Shown here in pieces: positions 38,216 through 49,700 of a stretch of DNA of 64,000 bases. Source of the DNA: Chamaecrista fasciculata (taxonomy: Eukaryota; Streptophyta; Magnoliopsida; Fabales; Fabaceae); NCBI GenBank assembly GCA_003254925.1, contig QANZ01004973.1:351522-415521 (forward strand). Reading direction: 5' to 3'. The notes beneath the pieces were generated by a model. It was given only the letters and a program-made list of their open reading frames with translations, made no database searches and had not been told where the DNA came from. The stretch's first letter is position 1, and every line of letters begins with the position of its first letter. Both the position numbers and the translations under genes were made by a program.

Positions 38216-39426
38216 GGGTGGTGCCAACCCCTCAATACTTGTGGGAGTCGCATATGATGAGGAAGTGAGGAACCATATGATAAGTATGTGGACGGAGGTT
38301 ACTTAAGAGGATGTATTACCAGTCCTTTTATTACAGTATAAGTATGTGGATATTTAGGAGGATGTGTTACCAATCCTTTTATTACAGTATATTATTGTAT
38401 ACCAATGTGTACAACTCATACTCCTTGAGGTGTCGCAACTTAATAAACGGTTTGCCTTGTGCTGGTTCTTTATTTCATTTCTGGAGTCCTGTTAATTACC
38501 TCATCGTTTAATTGCATGTTGCTGAATGTTGTGGTTAGTATAGTGTTTTAGTCTTAGGCTCTTAGCTAAGCTGGTGCGTATTTTTTACAATTTGTGTGGC
38601 TTTGTCCGAATGATGCATGTTGTAACAAACAAGCCCACTCAGAGGAACAGAGGAACAGACTCATGCCCAACATAATGGGGATTGGATTAATAAGTAACAA
38701 ACAAGCCCACTGTACGTAATTGGCATGCTGCCACCATTTCATTGGTACATTTTTAGAAATGGTAAACAAACAAGTACCTAGCAAATTATTGCTCTCTTTA
38801 TTCACTACTTTCACGTTCACTCTCTCGATGTCCCAACAGCAGCTTGGGCAGAGAAAGTGCACCCAATCTGCTCCAGGACAGACTTTTAAATTATGTTAAG
38901 TATAAGTAATGGACAATTACGATTTAGTATTATCTTTATTCATCCTTTTTAAAAAAGAAAAACAAATTATTTTAACTCATATTTAACATATCTCAACCTT
39001 AATCATTTTTTTAAAAAAACATTTTCAAAAAAGCTAGGTGTCGTGTTATGGCATGGCAAATCGAACAGTTAACACGATCACATCAGATTCGTGCATTATT
39101 GCATTGTTGAATACGGAGAGGAGGAATCTTCCCCGATTATTGCATAATTTTTTTTTGGCCTGAACCGATTATTGCATAATTGAGAAATGAGAATTGAGAA
39201 CTACCCCAAATCAGGAAAAAAAAAAGGTTGGAGGAGAATGAATAAGTTTTATTTTATTTTTGAACTTAATGTGTTATTTAATGACTAGTGAACTTATTCA
39301 GAAAAAAGAAAGAATTTTACTTAAATATTTTCTCAGTTTTTTATACAGTTTTCAATTTTTTATAATTATTATTTTATCGGTAAATATATTAAATATTATT
39401 TATAAAACATGAATACTTCATTTTAT
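38216..39426. other. Catalase 3' region and spacer
   Basis: The 3' UTR has two near-copies of a short block around AGGATGTATTACCAGTCCTT (about 38308 and 38358). The motif AACAAACAAGCCCACT also occurs twice (about 38624 and 38696). No further gene is supported. Confidence 0.45.
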
Positions 39427-39752
39427 GTGTTGGACATGTATACATGTTCGATACCCGTATGACACATATACAATACATACTTATAAGTTTCAAAATATAA
39501 AATTAATTTTCTCTGACTTTAACATGATAAATAATAAAAAATGATAACACATAATATAATATATATTATGAATAAATTGTTAATTTTAAAAATTTGATTA
39601 CAATTTATAAATTTTTAATTATATATATATATATATAAATATATCATATGTTGTTTTGTTATATAATTTTAAAAATTTAACGTAATAATATATATTTATA
39701 TATATTCATATGGTGTCTCATATTCATGTGAGTACCCATGTATTACCTATTA
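39427..39752 (-). repeat. Diverged copy of the GTGTCGGACACG TIR family
   Basis: GATACCCGTATGACACATAT, followed by ACTTATAAGTTTCAAAATA, matches in inverse the right arm of the element at 33822-34186. The far end keeps only weak similarity (GGTGTCTCATATTCATG). The core is extremely AT-rich. Confidence 0.6.
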
Positions 39753-40238
39753 ACTAGTTAAATCAATTTTCTGAGAATATTTATATAATAAGTGAACTTG
39801 TCCAAGTTTTCAATAACATTTTGTTTTGCTTTAAGATATATTATTTCATAAAAGATCCTCACCAATCACGCTCAAACGTAACTTTCCCGAGTAATAGACG
39901 ACCTTAAAATAATGAGATACCGAATTGACGAAAATCATAAATTAAAAGTTGCTCCTGGAAGAGGTAGATGAATGTTGAACAAGGGGATTCCCGATTCTTG
40001 TAATTGTGGTCATAAGACAAAAAAGAAAGAAAAAGTTATTCATTCTCTGCACACGTCATGATCTGCAAAATAAAAACTATTTTTATATGCACTGTTCTTG
40101 TCAAATGCAATAGCATGACCGAATCAATGCGTGGCCTTACGCCCTTGGCCTTAGTTTGTCAACATTGTAAAATCATTTTATTTATTTATTTATTCTGAAA
40201 ATGTTAGGAATTATTCCCATGCAGAGGTTGCAGTTTTA
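39753..40238. other. AT-rich spacer
   Basis: I see nothing beyond chance open frames in this stretch. Confidence 0.4.
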
Positions 40239-40683
40239 GGGTCCGTTTGGTATGTGATTGGGTATGTAAAGGAAAGGGTTATACAATGGAAAGATTGTGA
40301 GGGAAAAGAAAAGTAGTTGAGGGAATGTAAAGTAGGTAAAGATTGAAAGTGTTTGGTATAAAAAGGGAGGGGAGGGAAAGTAAAATAGATATGGAAAGAA
40401 AATGACAAAAATGCCCTTCCCACAAACACTACTAGACCACCTGCCGCCGCCGCCCGCCGCCGCCNGAGTGAGAGGGGCAAATTAGGAATTCTACCATAAT
40501 TCCCTAGGTAGACTTGGATTACATCAGAAATGTGAAGTAAAGAAAAATGGCCTATGTAATGTAAAGCCCTTTACATTGTAATCCACTTTACATAGCTCAA
40601 ATAACCATACCAAACACATGAAAGTCTTGGAATCCGTGCCCTTTTACAATGTAAAACACATTGCATGGCTACCAAACGGAGCC
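40239..40683. mobile_element. Tourist-like (PIF/Harbinger) MITE, 445 bp
   Basis: The ends GGGTCCGTTTGGTA and TACCAAACGGAGCC are inverted repeats with one mismatch. TTA flanks both sides (40236-40238 and 40684-40686), the 3-bp target site typical of PIF/Harbinger. An internal (CCG)n stretch contains one undetermined base at 40465. It has no transposase. Confidence 0.85.
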
Positions 40684-40930
40684 TTAGTTCTTGTTAACAT
40701 GCAGGCCAACCGAAAACAGAGAGCACGCTGAAGCTGAGCTGTTGGGTTGAATATTGATAATGTGGAAATCACATCAAAGTACCAACAATTATCTAGTGCA
40801 GTAATAAACAAGCTGCATTTTTAAGTTGAGAGACTTAAATTTAAATTTTAGAGTCGATATTATTAAAAGAGTTTTAATTGTTCGCTCATAGAGCGAATGA
40901 AATTATTCTTTATCACATAAATAAGCAATA

Positions 40931-41129
40931 GATGCCAACAAATGTTGGCCCAGTTGGTAAGGAGTCAACTCATAACCCACAAGGTCGTGAGTTCGAATCC
41001 CACTGCCGATGTGAGGGCCTTGTTGGTAGGCGATCTGTAAGTACCTCTGTAAGTGCTCATAGAGCCTTGAGGCCTGCCCTGGCCTTGGTGAGCCCCGGGG
41101 CCCAACTCACCTAAACTTTTTGTTCACCA
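40931..41129 (+). mobile_element. Intact tRNA-derived SINE with 14-bp target duplication
   Basis: A canonical A box (TGGCCCAGTTGG) and B box (GAGTTCGAATCCCAC) lie about 40 bp apart near the 5' end. The body contains a GC-rich segment (GAGCCCCGGGGCCC). ATAAATAAGCAATA occurs exactly on both sides (40917-40930 and 41130-41143), a perfect target duplication that implies recent insertion. It belongs to a different family from the SINEs at 31453-32752. Confidence 0.9.
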
Positions 41130-41143
41130 ATAAATAAGCAATA

Positions 41144-42597
41144 AATACTCATTTTTTTTAAAAAAAGAAAAAGACATAAAAGTAAGAGAGAGAAGTAGTT
41201 CAAGTAATTTGTATTTGTATCTTTTTATATGAATCTTTAAAAAATTAATATGAATAGAAATTTAACATTGAAATGAAAATATTGTTAAATGAGTACAAAG
41301 ATATCATAGAAAAAATAGTTAAAACATACTTTAGATAGTTTAATCACGTATGAAGGAGGCTTTTGAATGCTCCAATAGGTAAAGTAGATCATATGAATAA
41401 GTTCAATAATTCAGAAAAAGTAAGCCAAAAAATTATCGGTGATTAAAACTATTTGAAAAAATGTATGCATTGATAACTTAATAATTGTAAAAATGTATAA
41501 AGACAAAAAAAACATTAAATTGATATACATAGCTGACACCGTCTACTTAAAAATCTTTTATTAATATGTATGATGTATCTTTTAACTATATATATATATA
41601 TATTTTGAAATAGTATCAGATGCATGACGTTATGAAAAATTAATCCAAGGAATTTTGGTATTTGTATTTGAGGATGCTTAACATGAGAAAATTAAAGGAA
41701 TAGACAAACCAGTCCATGTCACCATGTGTTGTGTTGAAGGCGGAAGGATTCTGATTCCGTGGAGGTGGAGAGAGCGAATATATAAAATAATAAAAAAGAT
41801 GATGAAAGCTAAAGCATGTATGTAGTTGACTTTACGTTTGGCCAATGGGAAGGTTTTGTTTTGTTTTGTTTTGTTTTGGTGTGTGGGGTCATCTCACAGT
41901 AGGAAGGTATCTTCATTCCTCTCTTCTCTCTCTTTTGCGTAATGCGTGGAAATGGAATCCTTCAGCCTTCATTCGCTGTGCCTGCCACGCTTAGATTCCT
42001 TCTTCTACTTATTTTTGCACACTAACACTATTTCATATGGAAGGTCTCTAAGGTACCACTTCCGTTTTCCATTATTATTATTTTCTAGATTGAGAAATGA
42101 TCAAACCGTACAAATATCACTTGCATATATATGAACAAATTAACTTCAAACCACTGCATCTTTCAGATTCTTTTCATGGCCAGTTTTATGAGTTATTCCT
42201 TTTCGATTCTCCATGCTCATCTTGCTGGTAGACTAGAGTGTATTCGGCGGAATCCAGTGAAATTTTGAATCATCTTCTTGGTTCATACATACGTGTATAT
42301 ATATTCATTGATTTTAATTATTCCATGTCCCTGAGTTTATAGCATCCTTCATGAATATGTGTGAATTGATTCTAGCAGTAGTAAAAGACAAGGAGCTAAT
42401 TCATCATAATTGTGCCTTGTTCCTCTCGTATCATTTTGTTGCCATCTTATTGATTCCTTTGGACAGGAGAACAAGGCTAGAATTGTTGCATTAAGCCTCG
42501 CCTTCTTCATCACGACGCTTGTAAGTTAGTTACAAAACTAGCTAGATCTGTTCGCGATCGAGCTGCCTGAATTATTCCAACTTCCAAAAGCAGCGTC
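41144..42597. other. Spacer and promoter/5' UTR of the NLP gene
   Basis: AT-rich spacer contains a (TTTTG)n run at about 41853-41877. A pyrimidine-rich CTCTCTTCTCTCTCTTTTGC tract near 41920 is typical of a plant 5' UTR or core promoter. The 5' UTR of the NLP gene probably lies between about 41940 and 42597 and may contain an intron. Confidence 0.4.
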
Positions 42598-45500
42598 ATG
42601 GAAGACGGTGTTACGAAGCCTGCCGTTACCACCACGCCGGAACCTCCGCCTGAGCCGTCGTCTATGGATTTCGACGACGTGAACGAACTTTTCTTCGACG
42701 GTTGCTGGCTGGAAACCGCCACGACTGGATCTGATTTCTTGTTAAACACTCTTTCAAGTTCGAATCCACTGTTTGACTCTTCATCTTCATGGCCTGCCAT
42801 GGACAGTAATGGCGGATTCTCAAGACAGAAGGAGTACTCCAAAGAGGACATAATGAAACAATCTCAATCTGAAAATAATTCAGTTGAAGGCGGTGAAGAA
42901 TTGGAAGAGGTAAGAAGATGGTGGGTTGGGCCTAGGGCAAGCCCAGGCCCAGCATCTTCGGTAATGGAGAGACTAATTAGGGCACTTGTGTACATCAAAG
43001 AGCAAAATAAACACAAAGAAGACGCTCTGATACAAATATGGGTGCCGGTGAACAAAGAAGGTAGGAGAATTCTAAGGACCACCGATCTTCCGTTTTCGCT
43101 TGAAACGAAGTCTCCAAATCTTGCGAAATACCGAGAAATCTCAGAGAAATATGAGTTTTCAGGTGAGCAAGGAATGGCGTCGGGATTGCCTGGTCGAGTT
43201 TATGTGGGGAAGGTTCCAGAATGGACTCCTGATGTTCGATTTTTCACGAGCGATGAATATCCACGAGTCCAGTATGCACAAAACTATGATGTGCGTGGAA
43301 GCTTAGCACTCCCAGTCTTTGAGCAAGGTAGCACCACTTGCTTGGGTGTTATCGAGCTTGTCATGACTAACCACCATATCAAATACCGTCCCCAGCTAGA
43401 AACTCTGTGCAAGGCGTTACAGGTTTTTTTCTTTCTCTCTCCTTTGCCTGATCATGTTTTTTTAATAATCAATGATCATTGATTAATTAATTTTTTAATT
43501 CTGGAGATAATATATATATCATATTACTATTATTATATACTCCCTCCGTTCCTGAATATCTGCTTTTCTGGAGAATTTTTTTTATTCCAAAATATTTGAT
43601 GTTTTATAACTTCAAGAGAGCATTAATTATTCTTTTACCATTCTATCCCTATTAAATATAGTAGAGTCATAAATGAATAAACATTTTTCAAGTAATTTAA
43701 TAGGGATAGTTTAGTCTTTTTACCTCATTTTTGTCTTCATTCTAGGTGAGCTAATCATTTCCTTGGTCTGTGTGTATTTACCTTAAACATCAGATATATA
43801 GGAACAGAGGGAGTATTTAGTAGGAAATATAATATGCATATATAAATTAATATGTTTACCTCCTCTTGGTATCCATTCAAGACCCATACAATTGCTATGA
43901 TCTTCTGGTTTTTCTCCTGTGACTGAATTTTCAGTCAAAAAAATAAAATCCAGGTTAGAACTTGAAATCTCACTTTAACGATTCGATGCGATTTGTTAAC
44001 TGGCAGGCTGTTGATCTTAGGAGCTCTAATATTTCAAGTATGCAGAATGTGAAGGTAAATATAGTAAGTCTTGAAAGAAGATTTTGACTGACCTCAAGTT
44101 CTAATATTCCTACTGAAAGCTGGTTTTTAATTCATTTTAGCTGCAGGGACTGGGATGCAACAAGTCGTATGAAGGTGTAATACCTGAGATTCAAGAGGTG
44201 TTGAGATCAGCATGTGATATGCACAAACTGCCTTTGGCTCAAGCTTGGGTCCCATGCCTTCAACAAGGCAAAGAGGGTTGCCGCCACTCGGATGATAACT
44301 ATTTACACTGTATATCTCCTGTGGAGCATGCTTGCTGTGTTGGTGATAGTAGTGTGCAAGGTTTTCACGAGGCTTGCTGTGAACATCACTTGTTTAAAGG
44401 TGAAGGCATCGCAGGACAGGCTTTTTTGACCAATCAACCATGCCTCTCAACTGATGTAACTTCCTTTGGTAAGACAGAGTATCCTCTGTCTCACCATGCA
44501 AGGATGTTTAAATTGAGGGCTGCCGTTGCTATCCGCCTTCGGAGTATCCATACTACTAAAGATGACTTTGTCCTCGAGTTCTTCTTGCCCTTGTCTTGCA
44601 CAGACAGTGATGAACAGAAGAACCTGCTTACTTCATTGTCCTCCATTATACAAAGGGTTTGCCATAGCTTGAGGGTCATATCTGATGAAGAATTGGAGGA
44701 GGAAGCTAATATTTTAGTTCATGAGGTGATAGCCCCAACAGATAGTTTTACATCTGCTGCTATGATGGAGATCAATCAGAGTGGGATGGTTGCGTTATCG
44801 GGCACCCAAGAAAAATCAAGTCAAACGATGGGTAGAAAATTATCTGAACCGATGCAGAAACAAGAAGTTTCTATGCTGGGAGGCAACCTCGATGGGGAGT
44901 TTTCCACTCATGGAGATAACAGTTTATCTAGTGTCAGTATAAGTAAAATGGGAGAGAAGAGACGAGCCAAAGCTGAGAAAACTATCACACTCCAAGTTCT
45001 AAGGCAATACTTTGCTGGAAGCCTTAAAGATGCTGCGAAGAATATTGGTGGTAAGCTTTCATATGTTGAAGCGAGTCATGTTTTTGTACTCAATGCTGAA
45101 TTTTGCACTGTGTCGTTAATTTTTATCAGCAATTTTGGTTTCAACTTTCAACAGTTTTGACTACGTTCCCCAACAGTCATAAGTGCATAGGAATCTGCAA
45201 GTCTTAACATGGTAATTTTGGTCTTGGTTTTATTGGCAGTTTGTACTACAACCTTGAAAAGGATCTGCCGGCACCATGGCATAAAGCGATGGCCTTCTCG
45301 AAAGATAAAAAAGGTTGGTCATTCCTTACAGAAACTTCAACTTGTCATAGACTCAGTCCAAGGAGTCTCTGGTGCTTTTGAAATGGACTCCTTGCCGAAA
45401 TTAGCATCTCCAATTTTGTCAGGAACCAGCCTGTTCTCAACTTATAAGCTGAGTGATCAGCAAAACCCATCAAGCACACAGTGCGTACCTGATTTGTTAA

Positions 45501-46069
45501 GCACAGAAGTTGCTGCATCAAAATCACCCTCATGTTCATGCAGTCAGAGTTCCATTTCAAACCATACATGCACCAGCGTTTCGGAGAAAATAAATGTTGG
45601 TCCTGGAAATGATGGCGTGTTGAAGAGGGTGAGAAGTGAAGCAGAGCTGAAATGCTTAAGTGAAGAAAGAGCGAAGTTCTTGCCGAGATCCCAAAGCCAG
45701 GAAACACTTGGAATTGACCCAAAAGCGGAGTGTTACCTGCCCTTCTTGAAAACAGGTCCCGAAGCAACTCAAAAGAAGGATGCTCACAGAGTGAAAATCA
45801 CATATGGTGATGAGAAAGCCCGATTTCGAATGCCCAAGAATTGGGGATATGAAGATATTTTGCAGGAAATAGCTAAGCGATTTAACATAAATGACATCGG
45901 ACAATTTGATATCAAGTATCTGGATGATGATTCTGAGTGGGTGTTATTAACCTGTGATGCCGATTTGGAGGAGTGTATTGATGTTGCGCAATCTTGTGGG
46001 AGCAGTACCATCAAACTTCGCATCCAACTTTCAAATCATTGTATGAGAAGAAGCCGTGCTCCTTCATGA
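42598..46069 (+). CDS. NLP: NIN-like protein (NLP) transcription factor, RWP-RK and PB1 domains
   Basis: NLPs bind nitrate-responsive cis-elements and drive the primary nitrate response. There are four exons: 42598-43422, 44007-44054, 44141-45050 and 45240-46069. They give 870 residues. The start MEDGV, followed by FFDGCWLET, is typical of the NLP1/2/3 branch. A GAF-like nitrate-response region runs from about residue 105 ([14 protein letters not shown]) to about 500. The RWP-RK domain ([20 protein letters not shown], then [16 protein letters not shown]) covers about residues 563-617 and is split by intron 3 inside NIGV|C. The C-terminal PB1 domain (about 776-861, [17 protein letters not shown]) allows NLP-NLP contact. 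Intron 1 carries a Stowaway MITE. The DNA-binding and PB1 motifs look intact. Confidence 0.95.
43540..43813. mobile_element. Stowaway-like MITE inside NLP intron 1
   Basis: CTCCCTCCGTTCCTGAATAT at the left end is mirrored by GGAACAGAGGGAG at the right, with TA on both sides (43538-43539 and 43814-43815). Internal blocks such as TATCCCTATTAAATATAGTA resemble those in the element at 3638-4041. The two are diverged members of one family. Confidence 0.88.
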
Positions 46070-46746
46070 TTCTAAATATCGCATGGATTGTTGAAGGTTT
46101 GTACATCTAAAAGGGAGTAAATATAATTTCTTAACTAAAAACTACAGGAGTTAAGGTCATGGACTAATACATATTATTAATCCATTCATCCTATTATATC
46201 ATCTCTATTTAACTAGAGAAAGTTTTTACATGACGATTGTCAGTATCTTTTAGTTTGTATCTGTATGTAAATAAATCTTTAAATTCAAATTTATTAAGCA
46301 AAGCTATTAGATAGAAATAATAGAATGGGATAAGAAAACTAATATGTAGTAATTCATGTACAATAATATTTTTTGAGAACAAATCATTAACTTGTATATA
46401 TTCACTTACAGATGCTTATTATTATTATTTTGTAGGAATAAATTTTTATGTGATTATTATCTCATCAATATTTGGTAATCGGCCCAGAGTTTTTTTTTTG
46501 TGTGAATTTCTTTTTAAATATGATAATAAATGTTGACACTAAATAATGCATATAAATTAGTTTACAGAGTTCCCAAATGCTTGAGGAGTGCTATAGCTAC
46601 TTTGACAAAATTTTGTGGACTTGGCTATTCTAATATTCCCCTAAAACTTTCTATAATCTATACAACGCAGACGCTTCTTAACGACTTGCTGTATTTAGTG
46701 AGGACGGCCATGCATCCGATGCCTGCGACTGTGAATGACTATATAA
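46070..46746. other. Convergent 3' ends of the NLP and NPC1 genes
   Basis: The stop codons of the two genes are 677 bp apart. The NLP 3' UTR (plus) and NPC1 3' UTR (minus) share this space, and no further gene fits. The chance open frame 46530-46877 overlaps the last NPC1 exon on the opposite strand. Confidence 0.55.
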
Positions 46747-49700
46747 TTATATTTGTGAAGAAGTTGACGACCGATGTTCCCCGTGTTCGATTTGCACACA
46801 TCTTGACGGTGGACCAAAGATGCTTAAGACCACCTATTCGCAAAGAAAACAAAAACGATATTATAAAGTGTTGTTAGTTCTAGTAAGGCAATAATTCACA
46901 GATGACACCAGTAAAGACTTTGAATGAAACGTCGAGGAAAAAACGAAGAAAATCAACAAGCACAGTTTACGGACTTCAATACAAATCCATCCAGCAATAC
47001 TTGCTAAGTGCCAACTCTACAGAAAATAATGTTTCGTTGACTCTGGTCAATGGGTAATTAAGCTGGGCAAAGCCTTGGACACCTGATAAATTCCAGTCGA
47101 TCAAAGGAATTATTATATTTGTGGCCGATGAATTAGGTGTTCACTCAGAAAAATCGAAGGTCAAGGAATCTCGCTTTTGGACAAAATCCATATCTGGAAA
47201 GGGGACACGGGACCTTCAAAAATAGTACTTTCTTCACTTTATGCAAGGGACAAGGGTAAATCAAATTGGGCAGAGAGAATCTTCATCATCTACCTGTTAG
47301 GTGGGATCTGACATAAGCGACCCGATCTTTTTAAATTGTCAAGATTCTCTAGTTCGTTAAAAAAAAATGGGTGAGACACATCACTAGCGATGCTAGATGT
47401 CAGGGATGTCATGATTTTAATGAGGATGGATTGCATGCTGTAAGGGACAGCAAGTTTGTTAGAGAGCTTTGGAAAAGGCTGGTGAATTCAAGACTTCGGG
47501 ATGAGTTTTTTTAACTTGAGATGGTAAGCTGGCTAATCCGTAACTGTTTGTTACCACAGATTAGAAAAATGAATATCACCCAGATCCCAACAGTTATAAG
47601 TACCAACAAACAAAACAAAAATGAAGAAGAAAGAAATCAACAAGGGCAACTAACCGGCAAGAAAACTAGTCCATGCAAGAAACCGAGTAGTACTAATGCC
47701 AGGTACATTTGAAAGTAATATATCTGCAAAACAAAAAGGTTAGTTTTAACAAGGGTCTTTTCGTGTACTTAACAGTCTGACCTGAAGCAAAGTAAGATTA
47801 ATAAAAAAAAATACCACAAAAACTTCAGTCCTTGAGAAGCAAAGCACAATTACTCCAACCAGCTTTGTTAGTGTGATCCCACTGCAGTCACAAAGAAACA
47901 AACCAACTTAAGAGAACAGGAAGTGCAGATTAGAACAAAATGGTCTGTGGATGCAGATTTATATTCAGATGTAGCACATTGAATTCCTTTTTCATTGGAC
48001 ACCAAACTAGCATTAAAAACAGCACAAGTGTTTCTGTTTGAGGGTAAGTTAGGAAATTATACATCAGACTTCTACCAGGAGAAAATGAAATCACCTGAAA
48101 ACTGAAGCTCCCATAGTACCCAGTGCCTCCTTAGCACGTTGTTCTTTGTCTCCACCAGCTACCTGTAAAAAAAATATTGTGCAACAAGATTAAGCAAACC
48201 ATAAAATTCCATAAGACTTGCACAACATGATGCCATTATCATTTCTTTCTAGATTTAAATTTAATCACTTCCACAATAAAATATTCTAGAAAAAATAAAA
48301 GACAAATAATAAACAGAAAAAGACAAGTTAGGGAAATAATTCCTCACTATTTTCACTGAAATCAAGAAGGAAGAGGTGATGGACTTTAAATTTTAAATAA
48401 AAACATATATATTGCTTGGATAAATCAACTTTGCATGAGTGGATAGCAGAGAGGTACTAACAGCAAAGGCGTGAGTCATGTGCACACAAAATTCAACAGC
48501 AATGCCAACTGACATAACAAGGTTGACAACAGAGACTGCATTCAACTGGATGTCCAAAATTGCCATCACACCCTACAAAGCACAACTTGTAAGCAAAGAA
48601 CTAAATGACGAGAAATTCATCATCAATAGTCCACAAAAATATTGAAAAGATAGAAAATAAAGAGGAAGAAGAATACCATAAGATCTATCACAATCATAGC
48701 CAACACCAACAAAATGATTGCTGAAGACCATAAACTACATAAAAATAAAAATAAAAATGTAAAATTAAGACATCATTAAATGATCAAAGAGTAATTACTT
48801 CACACCTCTATCTCAGAAAGTTAAAAAACCAAATACAGCATTTTAAACCCATGGCAAAATAAATTAATGCTCACCTACAAGTGATAACCAGGCACACAAC
48901 AAATACTGCCCCTGTAACATCATCATAACAAAATTAATATTTTTCAATTTCAACATCCACACGCACAAGTAAAAACAAAGTTGACTTCAAGGACAACTAG
49001 ATGATTGTTAAATCTGGATATCCTAAAAAATCTCAGCCAATCAAAAGTTTTGAATGTTCGGTGTACATTTAAGTCACAAGACATGGATAAATTGGTAACT
49101 TGGAACAATTTTATTTGTGATGGAATATCGGATCCATTCCCATGTAAAGGACAAAACAGTGTACACAACTTGAACTGGACCGCATCCATAATGGCTGAGA
49201 AAATGAGTGCATATCTTAATTTAGTGTTAACACTAACCAATAGCTATAGCAAGATTGATCAGTGCGGTCTTCCATATATCAAGGTATTGCTCGAAAAACA
49301 TATAGAACACTGAATATGGGAAGATCTCAATCTGCAGCAGGGCAAAATGTTAGTCTGGGAATGATAATACTAGAATCGACTGTAGACTTTGATATGCTAT
49401 TCTGTTTTCCATTTTTACAGGCAATAGCAGCAAATGCAAGGTAAAAGTATTCCCATATTCTATTAGAGATAACCAAGATAACAACTCTTCTCACCCATGT
49501 CCCTATTATGCTTTGGTTTTAAATTCATTTTTTAACAGAAATTATAAAATATAAAACAAATAAATAAATGAAACTACTGAGACAGCAAGAAGCACTGATA
49601 GATTACCTTCAAAGCATCGGAAACTCTTGAGCTGAACTCACGGGCAGCCCTCAAGGAATTAACATAATCAACCTGAAACATTTTTTATTTTAAATCATGG

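Noticed and set aside
38566-38862. 98-codon minus-strand frame with CPSCCWD-like Cys pattern
   Set aside because: It contains short internal duplications and no recognised domain, and lies in a spacer. A chance frame is the simpler reading.
46530-46877. 115-codon open frame on the plus strand
   Set aside because: It overlaps the last NPC1 exon (46747-46833) antisense, has no domain, and its 5' part is the NPC1 3' UTR.
47521-47712. NPC1 apparently truncated at 47655 by the adjacent LINE fragment
   Set aside because: The missing C-terminal exon was found at 46747-46833 ([12 protein letters not shown]...), in phase with the 47655 donor. The LINE piece is therefore intronic and the gene is complete.
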